Assembly: GCF_030505615.1 (NCBI RefSeq)
Contig: NZ_CP129992.1
Location: forward strand, 1,426,001 to 1,490,000
Source of the DNA: Salinibaculum rarum
GTDB lineage: Archaea > Halobacteriota > Halobacteria > Halobacteriales > Haloarculaceae
DNA: 64,000 bases
Direction: 5' to 3'
The position numbers were made by a program, and so were the translations under genes. The notes beneath the pieces are model-generated. The model made no database searches, was not told where the DNA came from, and saw only the letters and a list, made by a program, of their open reading frames with translations. Shown here piece after piece: positions 19,063 to 27,971 of the stretch (position 1 is its first letter; each line of letters starts with the position of its first letter).

Positions 19063-20148
19063 CTACCGCGAGAACAGCGCGCGCAACTGCTCGCGCGAGA
19101 ACAGCGTCGTCGGTCGGTCCATGTGAACGCCGATTTCCCCCTCGAAGAGCGTCATGCCGGCGCGCTGGAGAACTGTGGGTGCCGAGTAGCCCGCGCGGAC
19201 GAGTTTCCCCAGTCGGATGTCCGTCCGGAGGTCCGCGCGCCACGCCCGCTCGTAGTCTCCCAGCGTGCCCGGGTCGTCGGAGTCGATTTCGCGGGCGGCG
19301 TGGTCGGCAGCAGTCATGCCATAGCGGATGCCACCGCCGGTGAAGGGTTTGGTCTGGGCAGCGGCGTCGCCGATGAGGAACGACCGGCGGCCGGTGACGC
19401 GCCGTGGCGGGCCAATCGGAATGAGGCCCGAACAGCGGCGGTGCACGTCGGCGCCGTAGTCGTCGACGAGTGCGTCGAACCGCTCGCGGACATCCGCGCT
19501 GTCTGCGGCCATTCCGAGGCCGTACTCGACGCCGGCGTCACCGCGCGGAATGCGCCACGCGAAGAATCGCGGGACGGTGAGGTGGACGTCGACGAAATCC
19601 TGGTAGTCCGGCGTCTCGTCGAACCCGAGCACGCCGTGGAGTAGTTCGTCGGGTTCGGGCAGTCCCAGCTCTCTTCGCACACGGGATTTCGGCCCGTCAC
19701 AGCCAGCGACCATCTTCGCGCGGTGGCTCTCGACTCCCTCTGGGCCGCGAACCTCGACGGCGACGTGGTCGCGGTGCTCGGTGACGCCGACGACAGTATG
19801 GTGTTCGCGCAGGTCCGCGCCCGCTTCGCGCGCGGCGTCGGCGAGTACCTTGTCGAGGCCGACGCGGTCGATGACGTTCGAGACGGGGTCGTCCTTGTAG
19901 AACTCGTAGGCACGCGAGTCGGCACCGCCGAGATGAAAGCGCGCGCCGTAGACTTCGTTTTGCAGGAGCTTCTCGCGCGCGCCCGCCGGCGTAAACTCCC
20001 AGATGTCGGTACTGACGTGTCCGGAGCAGGCAAGCGGTGTCCCCACCTCACCCTGCTCAAAGACAAGCACGTCGTACCCGGACGCGGCCGCGCGGCGGGC
20101 GAACCGTGACCCCGCCGGTCCAGCCCCCACGACGACGAAATCGTGCAT
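19063..20148 (-). CDS. geranylgeranyl reductase family FAD-dependent protein
   Basis: Flavoprotein of 361 aa that in this family saturates isoprenoid chains of archaeal lipids, quinones or related prenyl compounds. The FAD-binding dinucleotide fold VVGAGPAGSRFARRAA is at residues 5-20, the family motif LACSGHVS at about 40, and GDAAAQTKPFTGGGIRYG near residue 268. The ATG at 20148 is chosen because the Rossmann motif begins two residues later; the frame upstream is noncoding in character. It is divergent from the nuo block. Whether it acts on lipids or menaquinone is not shown; proximity to nuoJ-N does not decide it. Confidence 0.88.
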   Translation of the reverse strand: MHDFVVVGAGPAGSRFARRAAASGYDVLVFEQGEVGTPLACSGHVSTDIWEFTPAGAREKLLQNEVYGARFHLGGADSRAYEFYKDDPVSNVIDRVGLDKVLADAAREAGADLREHHTVVGVTEHRDHVAVEVRGPEGVESHRAKMVAGCDGPKSRVRRELGLPEPDELLHGVLGFDETPDYQDFVDVHLTVPRFFAWRIPRGDAGVEYGLGMAADSADVRERFDALVDDYGADVHRRCSGLIPIGPPRRVTGRRSFLIGDAAAQTKPFTGGGIRYGMTAADHAAREIDSDDPGTLGDYERAWRADLRTDIRLGKLVRAGYSAPTVLQRAGMTLFEGEIGVHMDRPTTLFSREQLRALFSR

Positions 20149-20321
20149 GCCCGGACGTGCCGGACTGAAAGATAAATCACTCACGATTGGTCGTGAACGA
20201 CCCATATTGGGTGTCGATGGGGTTGAAACGGTGTGGTCCCCGGTCACATTGGACTCGAAAGGGGGTAAATGCCGAGAGAAAAAAGGAATCTTCAAAAGCA
20301 AGCCGCATGGAGACTCACACA

Positions 20322-20609
20322 ATGATGGCTAGCATAGGCGCGTCTTTCTCGTTAGAGGGAATCGCATTCGCGCTGTTCGCCATGGTAACAGTGGGGAGCA
20401 GTGTCGGTGTCGTCCTCGTTCGCGACATCTGGCACGCAGCGCTGTTACTCGGCGTCGCGCTACTGAGTGTCGCAGTCCACTACGTGATGGTACAGGCTGA
20501 GTTCATCGCGGCAATGCAAATCCTGGTGTACGTCGGCGGCGTCCTCATCCTCATCACCTTCGCGGTCATGTTGACACGCGAGGACGACACGCTGGAGGTG
20601 CCAGTATGA
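20322..20609 (+). CDS. nuoJ1: complex I-like subunit NuoJ, N-terminal part (J1)
   Basis: Membrane subunit of the haloarchaeal NADH-quinone-oxidoreductase-like proton pump, split from its C-terminal half. Three membrane helices are visible, including the conserved 'LLGVALLSVAVHYVMVQAEFIAAMQILVYVGGVLILITFAVML' helix pair (pi-bulge helix TM3). Starts at 20307, 20322 or 20325 are possible; 20322 is preferred for distance to an upstream AT-rich element. It overlaps J2 by 4 nt (ATGA). It opens the block J1-J2-K-L-M-N; A, B, CD, H and I are absent here. Confidence 0.88.
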   Translation: MMASIGASFSLEGIAFALFAMVTVGSSVGVVLVRDIWHAALLLGVALLSVAVHYVMVQAEFIAAMQILVYVGGVLILITFAVMLTREDDTLEVPV

Positions 20610-20902
20610 CAACCAAACCCCGTCCAATAAGTCTGGGCCGGAGTGCGCTCCCCGGGCTTATCGCGTTCGGGCTGTTTACCGTCATGGCGACGGTCTTCAT
20701 CAGCGCCGAGTTCGATGTCGCGGAAGGATTCCCGGCCGGCGAGAGTATCGTGGCCGGCATCGGAAACTCGCTTCTGGGTATCACCGACGGCAGTCTGGTC
20801 GTCGAGAGTTTCCTGGTCGCGTTCATCCTCATCGCTATCGCGCTGGACGCGGCACTCGACGGCGCCATCCTGCTGGCCGAACGTGACGGAGGTGACGAGT
20901 AG
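20606..20902 (+). CDS. nuoJ2: complex I-like subunit NuoJ, C-terminal part (J2)
   Basis: 98-aa membrane protein with two helices, corresponding to the C-terminal half of NuoJ ('VESFLVAFILIAIALDAALDGAILLAERD'). Haloarchaea commonly carry NuoJ as two proteins. It is coupled to J1 by a 4-nt overlap and is followed by nuoK with no gap. Its role is structural in the antiporter-like membrane arm. Confidence 0.82.
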   Translation: MTTKPRPISLGRSALPGLIAFGLFTVMATVFISAEFDVAEGFPAGESIVAGIGNSLLGITDGSLVVESFLVAFILIAIALDAALDGAILLAERDGGDE

Positions 20903-21208
20903 ATGGCTGTTTCACCCCAGTTCTATCTGCTGCTCTCGGCCATCGTGTTCTGTACGGGGCTGTTCGGTATCCTCGTGCGCCGCAACGCGCTGATGTTCCT
21001 GATGTCCGTCGAGTTGATGCTCAACGCCGCGAACATCAACTTCGTCGCCTTCTCGCACTACTATGGCAACCTCACGGGACAGGTGTTCAGCCTGTTTGTC
21101 ATCGCACTCGCCGCCGCCGAGGTCGCCATCGGTATCGGCATCATCCTGGTGTTGTATCGTAACTTCGATGACATCGACGTGACCAAAGCAACGACAATGA
21201 GGTGGTAA
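20903..21208 (+). CDS. nuoK: complex I-like subunit NuoK
   Basis: 101-aa MrpC-like membrane subunit with three helices. It has the family's conserved pattern 'GILVRRNALMFLMSVELMLNAANINFVAFS' with the intramembrane Glu (VELMLNA) needed for proton translocation, and a second acidic position in 'AAAEVAIGIGIILVLYR'. It starts directly after the J2 stop and is followed by nuoL 2 nt later. Confidence 0.94.
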   Translation: MAVSPQFYLLLSAIVFCTGLFGILVRRNALMFLMSVELMLNAANINFVAFSHYYGNLTGQVFSLFVIALAAAEVAIGIGIILVLYRNFDDIDVTKATTMRW

Positions 21209-21210
21209 CT

Positions 21211-23259
21211 ATGGCACTTGCATTCGACATCTCTCCGGCCATCGCGGCGCTTCCGTTTGCCGCGTTCCTGATCGCACTGGCGTTCGGCAACTACATGCCA
21301 AAGGGCGGCGCCCTCGCGGGCATCGCGGCGACCGGTGGCTCGCTGCTGCTGTCGCTGTGGGTAGCACTGACCCTCTTTGGCGGTGCCGACCCCTATCACA
21401 CACAACTGTACGAGTTCGTCCTCGGCGCTGACGGCGTCGGTATCATTGACCTTACCTTTGGATTGCTTATCGACCCGCTCTCGGCGCTGATGCTGGTCAT
21501 CGTCTCGCTCATCTCGTTCCTGGTCCATATCTTTTCGCTGGGATACATGAACGACGAGGGCGAGACCGGTCTGCCCCGGTATTACGCCGGTCTCGGGCTG
21601 TTCACCTTCTCGATGCTCTCCTTTGTCTACTCGGACAACCTCCTGATGGCGTTCATGTTCTTCGAGCTTGTGGGGTTGTGTTCGTACCTGCTCATCGGCT
21701 TCTGGTTCCGTCAGGACGGCCCGCCGAGTGCCGCAAAGAAGGCGTTCCTGGTCACCCGCTTCGGTGACTACTTCTTCCTCATCGGCGTCGTCGCCGTGCT
21801 GGCGACGTTCGGAACGGCACAGTTCGCCGGTGAGAACTCCTTCGTCGTGATGGCCGAGCACGCACTCGACCCCGGTCACACGGCCGAAATCACCACCTAC
21901 CTCGGGCTCGGTGCCCAGGAGTGGTTCACCGTTGTCGGCCTGCTCGTCCTGGGAGGTGTCATCGGGAAGTCCGCACAGTTCCCGCTGCACACCTGGCTGC
22001 CCGACGCGATGGAAGGTCCGACGCCTGTCTCCGCTCTCATCCACGCAGCGACGATGGTCGCGGCCGGTGTCTACCTGGTCGCACGCATGTACGGGTTCTA
22101 CGCACTCTCGCCGACCGCACTCGGCGTCATCGCGCTGGTCGGTGGCTTCACCGCACTCTTCGCGGCGACGATGGGTGTCGTCAAGCAGGAACTCAAGCAG
22201 GTGCTCGCGTACTCGACGATTTCCCAGTACGGCTATATGATGCTCGCGCTGGGTGGTGGTGGCTACGTGGCTGCGGTCTTCCACCTGACGACCCACGCCG
22301 TGTTCAAGGCCCTCCTCTTCCTCGGTGCCGGGTCGGTCATCATCGCCATGCACCACAACGAGAACATGTGGGACATGGGTGGCCTGAAAGACAAGATGCG
22401 CGTCACCTACCTGACCTTCCTTTCGGGCTCGCTCGCTTTGGCTGGTATCGTTCCGTTCGCGGGCTTCTGGTCGAAAGACGAGGTGCTCTACGAGACGCTC
22501 CTGCACGCGCTTGGCACCGACAGCACCGTCGGCACGCTCTTGCTCGCCGGCTACGCGATGGGGCTGCTCGCAGTCTTCTTCACCGGCTTCTACACCTTCC
22601 GGATGGTCTTCCTGACCTTCCACGGCGACGCGCGGTCTGACACGGCACGCGACCCCGAACCGGTCCGCTGGAACGTCAAACTCCCACTGGCCGTGCTCGG
22701 TGTCGGCGCAGCGACGGTCGGGCTCATCAACATGGCGCCGGTCGAGAAAGTCACCGGGATTCACCTGACCTTCCTCCACGACTGGCTCGACGGCAGTCTG
22801 AGTTCGCTGAACGCACACCATTACGTCGAGATTCTGGAGGCGGACTTCGGCGCAGGCTACCACGCGGCGGACCTCTCGCCGATTGGGCCGGGCGCCGTCT
22901 CGCTCGGACTCGCACTCGCCGGTGTCGGGACCGCCTACTTCCTCTACGGCGGTGCCGCGCCCGAACAGCACACGAAGAAACTCGGCTCTATCCGCACGCT
23001 ACTCATGAACAACTACTACCAGGACGAGTATCAGGTCTGGCTGGCCAAGGGCGTCACCGTGCCGGTGGCGAAGGCGGCCGATACGTTCGACCAGGGTATC
23101 ATCGACGGTGTCGTCAACGGCATCGGAAGCGTCTCGCTGTTCTCCGGTGAGCGCTTCCGGAAGATTCAGACGGGCGTCGTCAGCAACTACGCCGCGCTCC
23201 TGACGCTGGGGCTGACGCTCCTGCTTTTGGTCTTTGGCATCGCAGGGGGGTGGTTCTGA
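21211..23259 (+). CDS. nuoL: complex I-like subunit NuoL
   Basis: Distal antiporter-like proton-pumping subunit, 682 aa with about 15-16 helices. The Oxidored_q1 core has 'FFELVGLCSYLLIGFWF' and 'KSAQFPLHTWLPDAMEGPTPVSALIHAATMVAAGVY'. The C-terminal amphipathic HL helix and anchoring TM are present (last ~150 residues). The ATG at 21211 is preceded by GAGGTGG about 5 nt upstream, a good Shine-Dalgarno, and is preferred over an in-frame GTG at 21202. Confidence 0.95.
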   Translation: MALAFDISPAIAALPFAAFLIALAFGNYMPKGGALAGIAATGGSLLLSLWVALTLFGGADPYHTQLYEFVLGADGVGIIDLTFGLLIDPLSALMLVIVSLISFLVHIFSLGYMNDEGETGLPRYYAGLGLFTFSMLSFVYSDNLLMAFMFFELVGLCSYLLIGFWFRQDGPPSAAKKAFLVTRFGDYFFLIGVVAVLATFGTAQFAGENSFVVMAEHALDPGHTAEITTYLGLGAQEWFTVVGLLVLGGVIGKSAQFPLHTWLPDAMEGPTPVSALIHAATMVAAGVYLVARMYGFYALSPTALGVIALVGGFTALFAATMGVVKQELKQVLAYSTISQYGYMMLALGGGGYVAAVFHLTTHAVFKALLFLGAGSVIIAMHHNENMWDMGGLKDKMRVTYLTFLSGSLALAGIVPFAGFWSKDEVLYETLLHALGTDSTVGTLLLAGYAMGLLAVFFTGFYTFRMVFLTFHGDARSDTARDPEPVRWNVKLPLAVLGVGAATVGLINMAPVEKVTGIHLTFLHDWLDGSLSSLNAHHYVEILEADFGAGYHAADLSPIGPGAVSLGLALAGVGTAYFLYGGAAPEQHTKKLGSIRTLLMNNYYQDEYQVWLAKGVTVPVAKAADTFDQGIIDGVVNGIGSVSLFSGERFRKIQTGVVSNYAALLTLGLTLLLLVFGIAGGWF

Positions 23260-24786
23260 ATGTACATCGAAGCACTCCTCGTTGCGACACTGGCCGCGGC
23301 CGGTATCGTCTTCCTGGCCCCGAACCGCATCGCCGGGAAACTGGCGACCGCTCTGTCGGTTGTCCCGCTCGTCGGCAGCCTCATCATGTGGTTTACCTTC
23401 GACGGCAGCGGCAACGCACTGCTTGCAGGCAGTACGATTGCCTTCGAGACGACGGCGACGTGGCTCCAGCTCGGTCCCTACCAACTGCAGTGGCACGTCG
23501 GCGTCGACGGTGTGAGCCTCCCGCTGCTCGCGCTGACTACCATCCTCACGACGCTCGCGCTCATCTCGTCGTGGACGCCCATCGACGAGCGTGAGTCGCA
23601 GTTCTACGGCCTCATGCTGTTCATGGAGGCCGCGCTCATCGGCGTGTTCACCGCGCTGGATTTCTTCCTCTGGTTTGTCTTCTGGGAGGGCGTGCTCATC
23701 CCGATGTACTTCCTCATCGGAGTCTGGGGCGGCCCGCGCCGGAAGTACGCCTCTATCAAGTTCCTCGTGTACACGAACGTCGCCTCGCTCGTGATGTTCA
23801 TCGGTCTCTTTGGCCTCATCTTCGGGCTGGGCGACAACCTGACGACGCTCGGCCTGCCCGAAATCGCACAGTCGGTCCGCGGTGGTGAACTCGGCTCCTT
23901 TGCAGGGCTCGAACCAGAGGCGCTGAAACTCGCCGCGTTCACTGCCATGTTCGCCGGCTTCGCGGTGAAGGTGCCCGTCGTCCCGTTCCACACGTGGCTA
24001 CCGGACGCACACGTCGAGGCCCCGACGCCGGTGTCGGTCATCCTGGCGGGCGTCCTGCTGAAGATGGGGACCTACGCACTGCTCCGATTCAACTTCACGA
24101 TGCTCGCCGACGTGGCCCGCGATTACGCGGAAATCATCGCGGCACTCGGCGTGCTCTCGGTCATCTACGGGGCGATGCTCGCACTCGCACAGCGCGACCT
24201 CAAGCGCATCGTCGCGTACTCCTCGATTTCCTCGATGGGATACGTCATCCTCGGACTCGTTGCGTTCACGCCACACGGCTTTGGCGGGGCGACCTTCCAG
24301 ATGATCTCCCACGGCCTCATCTCGGGGCTGATGTTCATGACCGTCGGCGTCTTCTACAACTCGACGCACACGCGGATGGTCGGCGACATGTCCGGGATGG
24401 CAGACCGGATGCCGTGGACGGCGGGCATCTTCGTCGCCGCCGCGTTCGGTTACATGGGCCTGCCACTGATGAGCGGCTTCGCCGCGGAGGTGCTGGTCTT
24501 CATCGGTGCCTTCCAGTCGACGACCATCGCTGGTGCCCCGTTCTACACGGCAGCGGCGATGTTCGGCATCGTCGTCGTCGCCGGCTACCTGCTGTGGGCC
24601 ATGCAGCGCACGCTGTTTGGCGCGTTCGAACTGGAGACTGACTACGAAATCGGCCGCGCGCCGGCACACGATGTGGCGCCGCTGGTCGTCTTGCTCCTGC
24701 TCGTCATCCTGCTCGGTGTCGCCCCAGACATCGCCTATGAGATGATACAGGATGCGATTAATCCCCTTCTCGGAGGTGGTGCCTGA
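23260..24786 (+). CDS. nuoM: complex I-like subunit NuoM
   Basis: Antiporter-like proton-pumping subunit, 508 aa with about 14 helices. Family motifs 'FFLWFVFWEGVLIPMYFLIGVWG' and 'VKVPVVPFHTWLPDAHVEAPTPVSVILAGVLLKMGTYALLRF' hold the conserved TM5 Glu and TM7 Lys. It starts one base after the nuoL stop (TGAATG) and shares a base with nuoN (TGATG), so L, M and N are translationally coupled. Confidence 0.95.
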   Translation: MYIEALLVATLAAAGIVFLAPNRIAGKLATALSVVPLVGSLIMWFTFDGSGNALLAGSTIAFETTATWLQLGPYQLQWHVGVDGVSLPLLALTTILTTLALISSWTPIDERESQFYGLMLFMEAALIGVFTALDFFLWFVFWEGVLIPMYFLIGVWGGPRRKYASIKFLVYTNVASLVMFIGLFGLIFGLGDNLTTLGLPEIAQSVRGGELGSFAGLEPEALKLAAFTAMFAGFAVKVPVVPFHTWLPDAHVEAPTPVSVILAGVLLKMGTYALLRFNFTMLADVARDYAEIIAALGVLSVIYGAMLALAQRDLKRIVAYSSISSMGYVILGLVAFTPHGFGGATFQMISHGLISGLMFMTVGVFYNSTHTRMVGDMSGMADRMPWTAGIFVAAAFGYMGLPLMSGFAAEVLVFIGAFQSTTIAGAPFYTAAAMFGIVVVAGYLLWAMQRTLFGAFELETDYEIGRAPAHDVAPLVVLLLLVILLGVAPDIAYEMIQDAINPLLGGGA

Positions 24787-26291
24787 TGGCAGCAATCGCA
24801 CTCCCTGACACGGCCGCAATCGCACCGATGGCGCTGTTCGCGGTGACCGCACTGGTGTTGTTCCTCTACGACACCGTCGACCCCGACAGCATGAACTCCG
24901 AAGCGCTCGCCGGCATCTCCGTCGCTGGCTCGCTTTCGGTCCTTGGCGTCACTGGCTGGTATCTGGTCGCCGGCACCGGGCAACCGCCCGAAGGCGCTAT
25001 CAAGCTCTTCGGTGACACCCTCGTCGTCGACGGGATGGCGCTGTTCTTTACGGCGCTTATCGCCAGCGTCGTCACGCTGGTGGTCGTCGCCAGCTACGAC
25101 TACCTGAAAGGCCGCGAGAAGCAAGCGGAGTTCTACTCGCTGGTGATGCTGGCCGCAACCGGGATGGCCATGATGTCCGCGGCCAACTCCCTGGCGACGG
25201 CCTTCATCAGCCTCGAACTCGCCTCGCTGCCCTCCTACGCGCTCGTCGCGTACCTCAAACACAACAAGGGCAGCGTCGAAGCCGGGCTGAAGTACTTCCT
25301 CATCGGCGCACTCTCCTCGGCCATCTTCGCCTACGGCATCTCGCTGGTGTACGTCTCGACGGGCGCACTCCAGTTCGACGCCGTCGCGAGCGCGCTCGCG
25401 GACCCGACCGCACCGGGCGTGCTCGGCCTCGGCGTCATGATGCTCATCGGTGGACTGGCCTACAAGACCGCCAGCGTCCCGTTCCACTTCTGGGCACCCG
25501 AAGCCTACGAGGGCGCCCCGGCACCCATCTCCGGGTTCCTCTCTTCGGCCTCGAAGGCCGCCGGCTTCGTGCTCGCGTTCCGCGTGTTCACGGTCGCGCT
25601 TGGCGGCCCGGTCGGTGAACTCGCAATTCTGGATACGGTCGACTGGGTCGTCGCCTTCCAGATTCTGGCCGTCGTCACGATGACCGTCGGGAACTTCGCG
25701 GCGGTCAAACAGGAGAAGGTCAAGCGGATGCTCGCTTACTCCTCGATTGGCCACGCCGGCTACGTGCTCATCGCACTCGCTGCACTCACCGAAGGTGCCA
25801 ACCACCAGCTCGTGCTCGGTTCCGGGATGGCCCACCTGCTCGTCTACGGCTTCATGAACACCGGTGCGTTCATGTTCATCGCCCTGACCGAACACTGGGG
25901 CATCGGCCGCGAGTTCGAGGACTTCAACGGCCTCGCCAAACAGGCGCCGTTCGCCTGTGCCGCGATGTCCATCTTCCTGTTCTCGCTTGCCGGACTCCCG
26001 CTCGGCGGTGGCTTCCTCTCGAAGTTTTACCTGCTGATGGCCTCCATCAACGGCGGCGTCGCGCTGCTGGCCATCGCACTCGTCGTCAACAGCGCCCTCT
26101 CGCTGTACTACTACACGCGCGTCGTCCGCGCGATGTGGATCGAAGAGCCAAACGGCGACGTCGAAATCGAGAGCTACCCGACGGGGCTGTACGCCGCAAT
26201 CGCTATCGCGGCCGTCGCCACCGTCCTCCTGCTGCCCGGCTTCGGCCCGGTCATCGAGACCGCGCAGATGGCCGCCGGGATGCTCGTATAA
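24786..26291 (+). CDS. nuoN: complex I-like subunit NuoN
   Basis: Antiporter-like proton-pumping subunit, 501 aa with about 14 helices: 'FISLELASLPSYALVAYLK' and 'YKTASVPFHFWAPEAYEGAPAPISGFLSSASKAAGF' carry the conserved Glu and Lys. It is the last nuo gene; its ATG overlaps the nuoM stop. A large hairpin follows 12 nt after the stop, probably ending the nuoJ-N transcript. Confidence 0.95.
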   Translation: MAAIALPDTAAIAPMALFAVTALVLFLYDTVDPDSMNSEALAGISVAGSLSVLGVTGWYLVAGTGQPPEGAIKLFGDTLVVDGMALFFTALIASVVTLVVVASYDYLKGREKQAEFYSLVMLAATGMAMMSAANSLATAFISLELASLPSYALVAYLKHNKGSVEAGLKYFLIGALSSAIFAYGISLVYVSTGALQFDAVASALADPTAPGVLGLGVMMLIGGLAYKTASVPFHFWAPEAYEGAPAPISGFLSSASKAAGFVLAFRVFTVALGGPVGELAILDTVDWVVAFQILAVVTMTVGNFAAVKQEKVKRMLAYSSIGHAGYVLIALAALTEGANHQLVLGSGMAHLLVYGFMNTGAFMFIALTEHWGIGREFEDFNGLAKQAPFACAAMSIFLFSLAGLPLGGGFLSKFYLLMASINGGVALLAIALVVNSALSLYYYTRVVRAMWIEEPNGDVEIESYPTGLYAAIAIAAVATVLLLPGFGPVIETAQMAAGMLV

Positions 26292-26302
26292 CACGCACCC
26301 AC

Positions 26303-26364
26303 TTTTTGCAGCGGCGGGTGTCGCACGCGCGACTTCGTCGCGCGGCGCACCCTTCTCGCAAAAA
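26303..26364 (+). terminator. large nested hairpin after nuoN
   Basis: Nested inverted repeats: TTTTTGC (26303-26309) pairs with GCAAAAA (26358-26364), GGGTG (26316-26320) with CACCC (26348-26352), and an inner perfect 8-bp stem CGCGCGAC/GTCGCGCG (26326-26333 and 26337-26344) closes on a 3-nt loop. It begins 12 nt after the nuoN stop, so it probably terminates or stabilises the nuo mRNA. The rest of the 26,292-26,576 gap shows nothing recognisable. Confidence 0.65.
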
Positions 26365-26576
26365 CTTGGGGAAAAAGGCTGCTCGCGCTCGGTAGACCGC
26401 TCGCAGGTGCTACCGTAGTTCCTTCCGCAACCGCACAGCACTGCTACCGGCAGGCCTGCCTTTCCCCGAATCGCGCGGCCCTGCGGGCACGCGCTCTCGG
26501 CCACGCCGGCCCCAGACCGCTCGCCTAACTGCGACGTAAGCTACCTTTATGCAAACCGCTCGCAAACACTGTTGCC

Positions 26577-26861
26577 GTGCAGATTTCGCTGTCGGTGAGT
26601 GTGTTGCTCCCCGTGGTGGCTATCGTTCTCGTAGCCGGGGTCGTCAACGGCATCCTCTACGTTTCGCCGATCTGGATGGGGAAAGCACAGTTCTACGCTG
26701 TCGCAGCAATCCTCGTTACGACAGTCGCCTGGCCGGCGCTCGAACTGCGCTGGCGGTTCCCAGACGTCACTGTCCGCTCGCCGGTCTATCGGTGCCGGGG
26801 CGACGACACGGCTGACGCGACAGAGAGCCAGGTCGACGACCCGGGAGACACAGAGTCGTAA
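26577..26861 (+). CDS. small two-helix membrane protein
   Basis: 94-aa protein starting at GTG 26577. Two hydrophobic segments (about residues 8-28 and 40-55) are followed by an acidic tail rich in Asp, Thr and Ser. A CTTTATGC element lies about 30 nt upstream. It has its own promoter downstream of the nuo terminator. No family recognised; it could be an accessory protein of the neighbouring complex, but nothing in the sequence shows this. Confidence 0.55.
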   Translation: MQISLSVSVLLPVVAIVLVAGVVNGILYVSPIWMGKAQFYAVAAILVTTVAWPALELRWRFPDVTVRSPVYRCRGDDTADATESQVDDPGDTES

Positions 26862-26936
26862 GCGGCCACGTCCGGGGGCGACGGCCTTCGACGCCCGGTT
26901 AGTAAGCCCCAAGTGCTGTCCTGCGGAGGTGGAGAT

Positions 26937-27914
26937 ATGAAGGCGACAGCGAAAGCGCACCCGATTCAGGGACTGGTGAAGTACCACGGGATGCGCGACG
27001 AGGAACTCAGACTCCCGTATCACGACTCTATCAGCCTCTGTACCGCGCCGAGTCACACGAAGACGACCGCCGCGTTCGACGAGTCGCTGGCCGAAGACCA
27101 GTACGCCATCGACGGCGAACCAGTCGAGGGCCGCGGCGCAGAACGCATCCGCGCGGTCGTCGATCACGTCCGCGAACTGGCCGGCATCGACCACCGTGTG
27201 CGCTTCGAGTCGGAGAACACCTTCCCGACGAACATCGGCTTTGGCTCGTCGTCGTCTGGCTTTGCCGCTGCGGCGATGGCGCTGGTCGAGGCCGCGGGAC
27301 TGGACATGACCCGCCCGGAGATCTCGACTGTCGCTCGCCGTGGCTCCTCATCGGCCGCGCGCGCAGTCACGGGCGCGTTCTCGCATCTGCGGACGGGACT
27401 CAACGACGAGGACTGTCGCTCCGAGCGGATTCCCGTCCCCGACGACCTCGAATCGGACCTCCGAATCGTCGCGGGGATGGTCCCATCCTACAAGGAGACC
27501 GAGGCCGCACACAAGGAGGCCGCCGACAGCCACATGTTCGAGTCGCGGATGGCCCACATGCACGGCCAGATTGCCGAGATGCGCGAGGGGCTCCGCGAGG
27601 GGAACTTCGAGGCGGTGTTCGAACTCGCAGAGCACGACTCGCTGTCACTTGCGGCCACGACGATGACCGGCCCCGCTGGCTGGGTCTACTGGCAACCCCG
27701 GACGATAGAGATTTTCAACGCCGTCCGCGAGCTCCGCGAGGAGGGTGTCCCGGTGTACTTCTCCGTCGACACCGGCGCGAGCGTCTACGTCAACACGACC
27801 GAGGCACACGTCGACCGCGTCGAGGACGTCGTCGCCGACTGCGGCGTCGACACGCGCGTCTGGGAACTCGGCGGACCGGCCGAGATTCTCGACGAGAGCG
27901 ACGCCCTGTTCTGA
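26937..27914 (+). CDS. phosphomevalonate (or diphosphomevalonate) decarboxylase
   Basis: GHMP-fold decarboxylase of the mevalonate pathway, 325 aa, supplying isopentenyl phosphate or diphosphate for archaeal lipids. The start 'KAHPIQGLVKYHGM' and ATP loop 'PTNIGFGSSSSGFAAAA' (about residues 97-113) match the MvaD group. In Haloferax volcanii the orthologous enzyme is known to act on phosphomevalonate, so the alternative pathway is likely; sequence alone does not settle the substrate. The ATG at 26937 is fixed by a strong GGAGGTGG Shine-Dalgarno 5-12 nt upstream; this gene has a leader rather than being leaderless. Confidence 0.88.
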   Translation: MKATAKAHPIQGLVKYHGMRDEELRLPYHDSISLCTAPSHTKTTAAFDESLAEDQYAIDGEPVEGRGAERIRAVVDHVRELAGIDHRVRFESENTFPTNIGFGSSSSGFAAAAMALVEAAGLDMTRPEISTVARRGSSSAARAVTGAFSHLRTGLNDEDCRSERIPVPDDLESDLRIVAGMVPSYKETEAAHKEAADSHMFESRMAHMHGQIAEMREGLREGNFEAVFELAEHDSLSLAATTMTGPAGWVYWQPRTIEIFNAVRELREEGVPVYFSVDTGASVYVNTTEAHVDRVEDVVADCGVDTRVWELGGPAEILDESDALF

Positions 27915-27971
27915 GGCCGCTCCCTGTTCGCCCGTCGGAGGCCTTTACTCTGTCCCAGCCCAACGCCTGGT

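Noticed and set aside
21061..22971. 636-codon bottom-strand frame opposite nuoL
   Set aside because: The top strand is the clear membrane protein NuoL; the antisense frame is a charged by-product.
24735..26504. 589-codon bottom-strand frame opposite nuoN
   Set aside because: Same reason; it crosses nuoN and the terminator hairpin.
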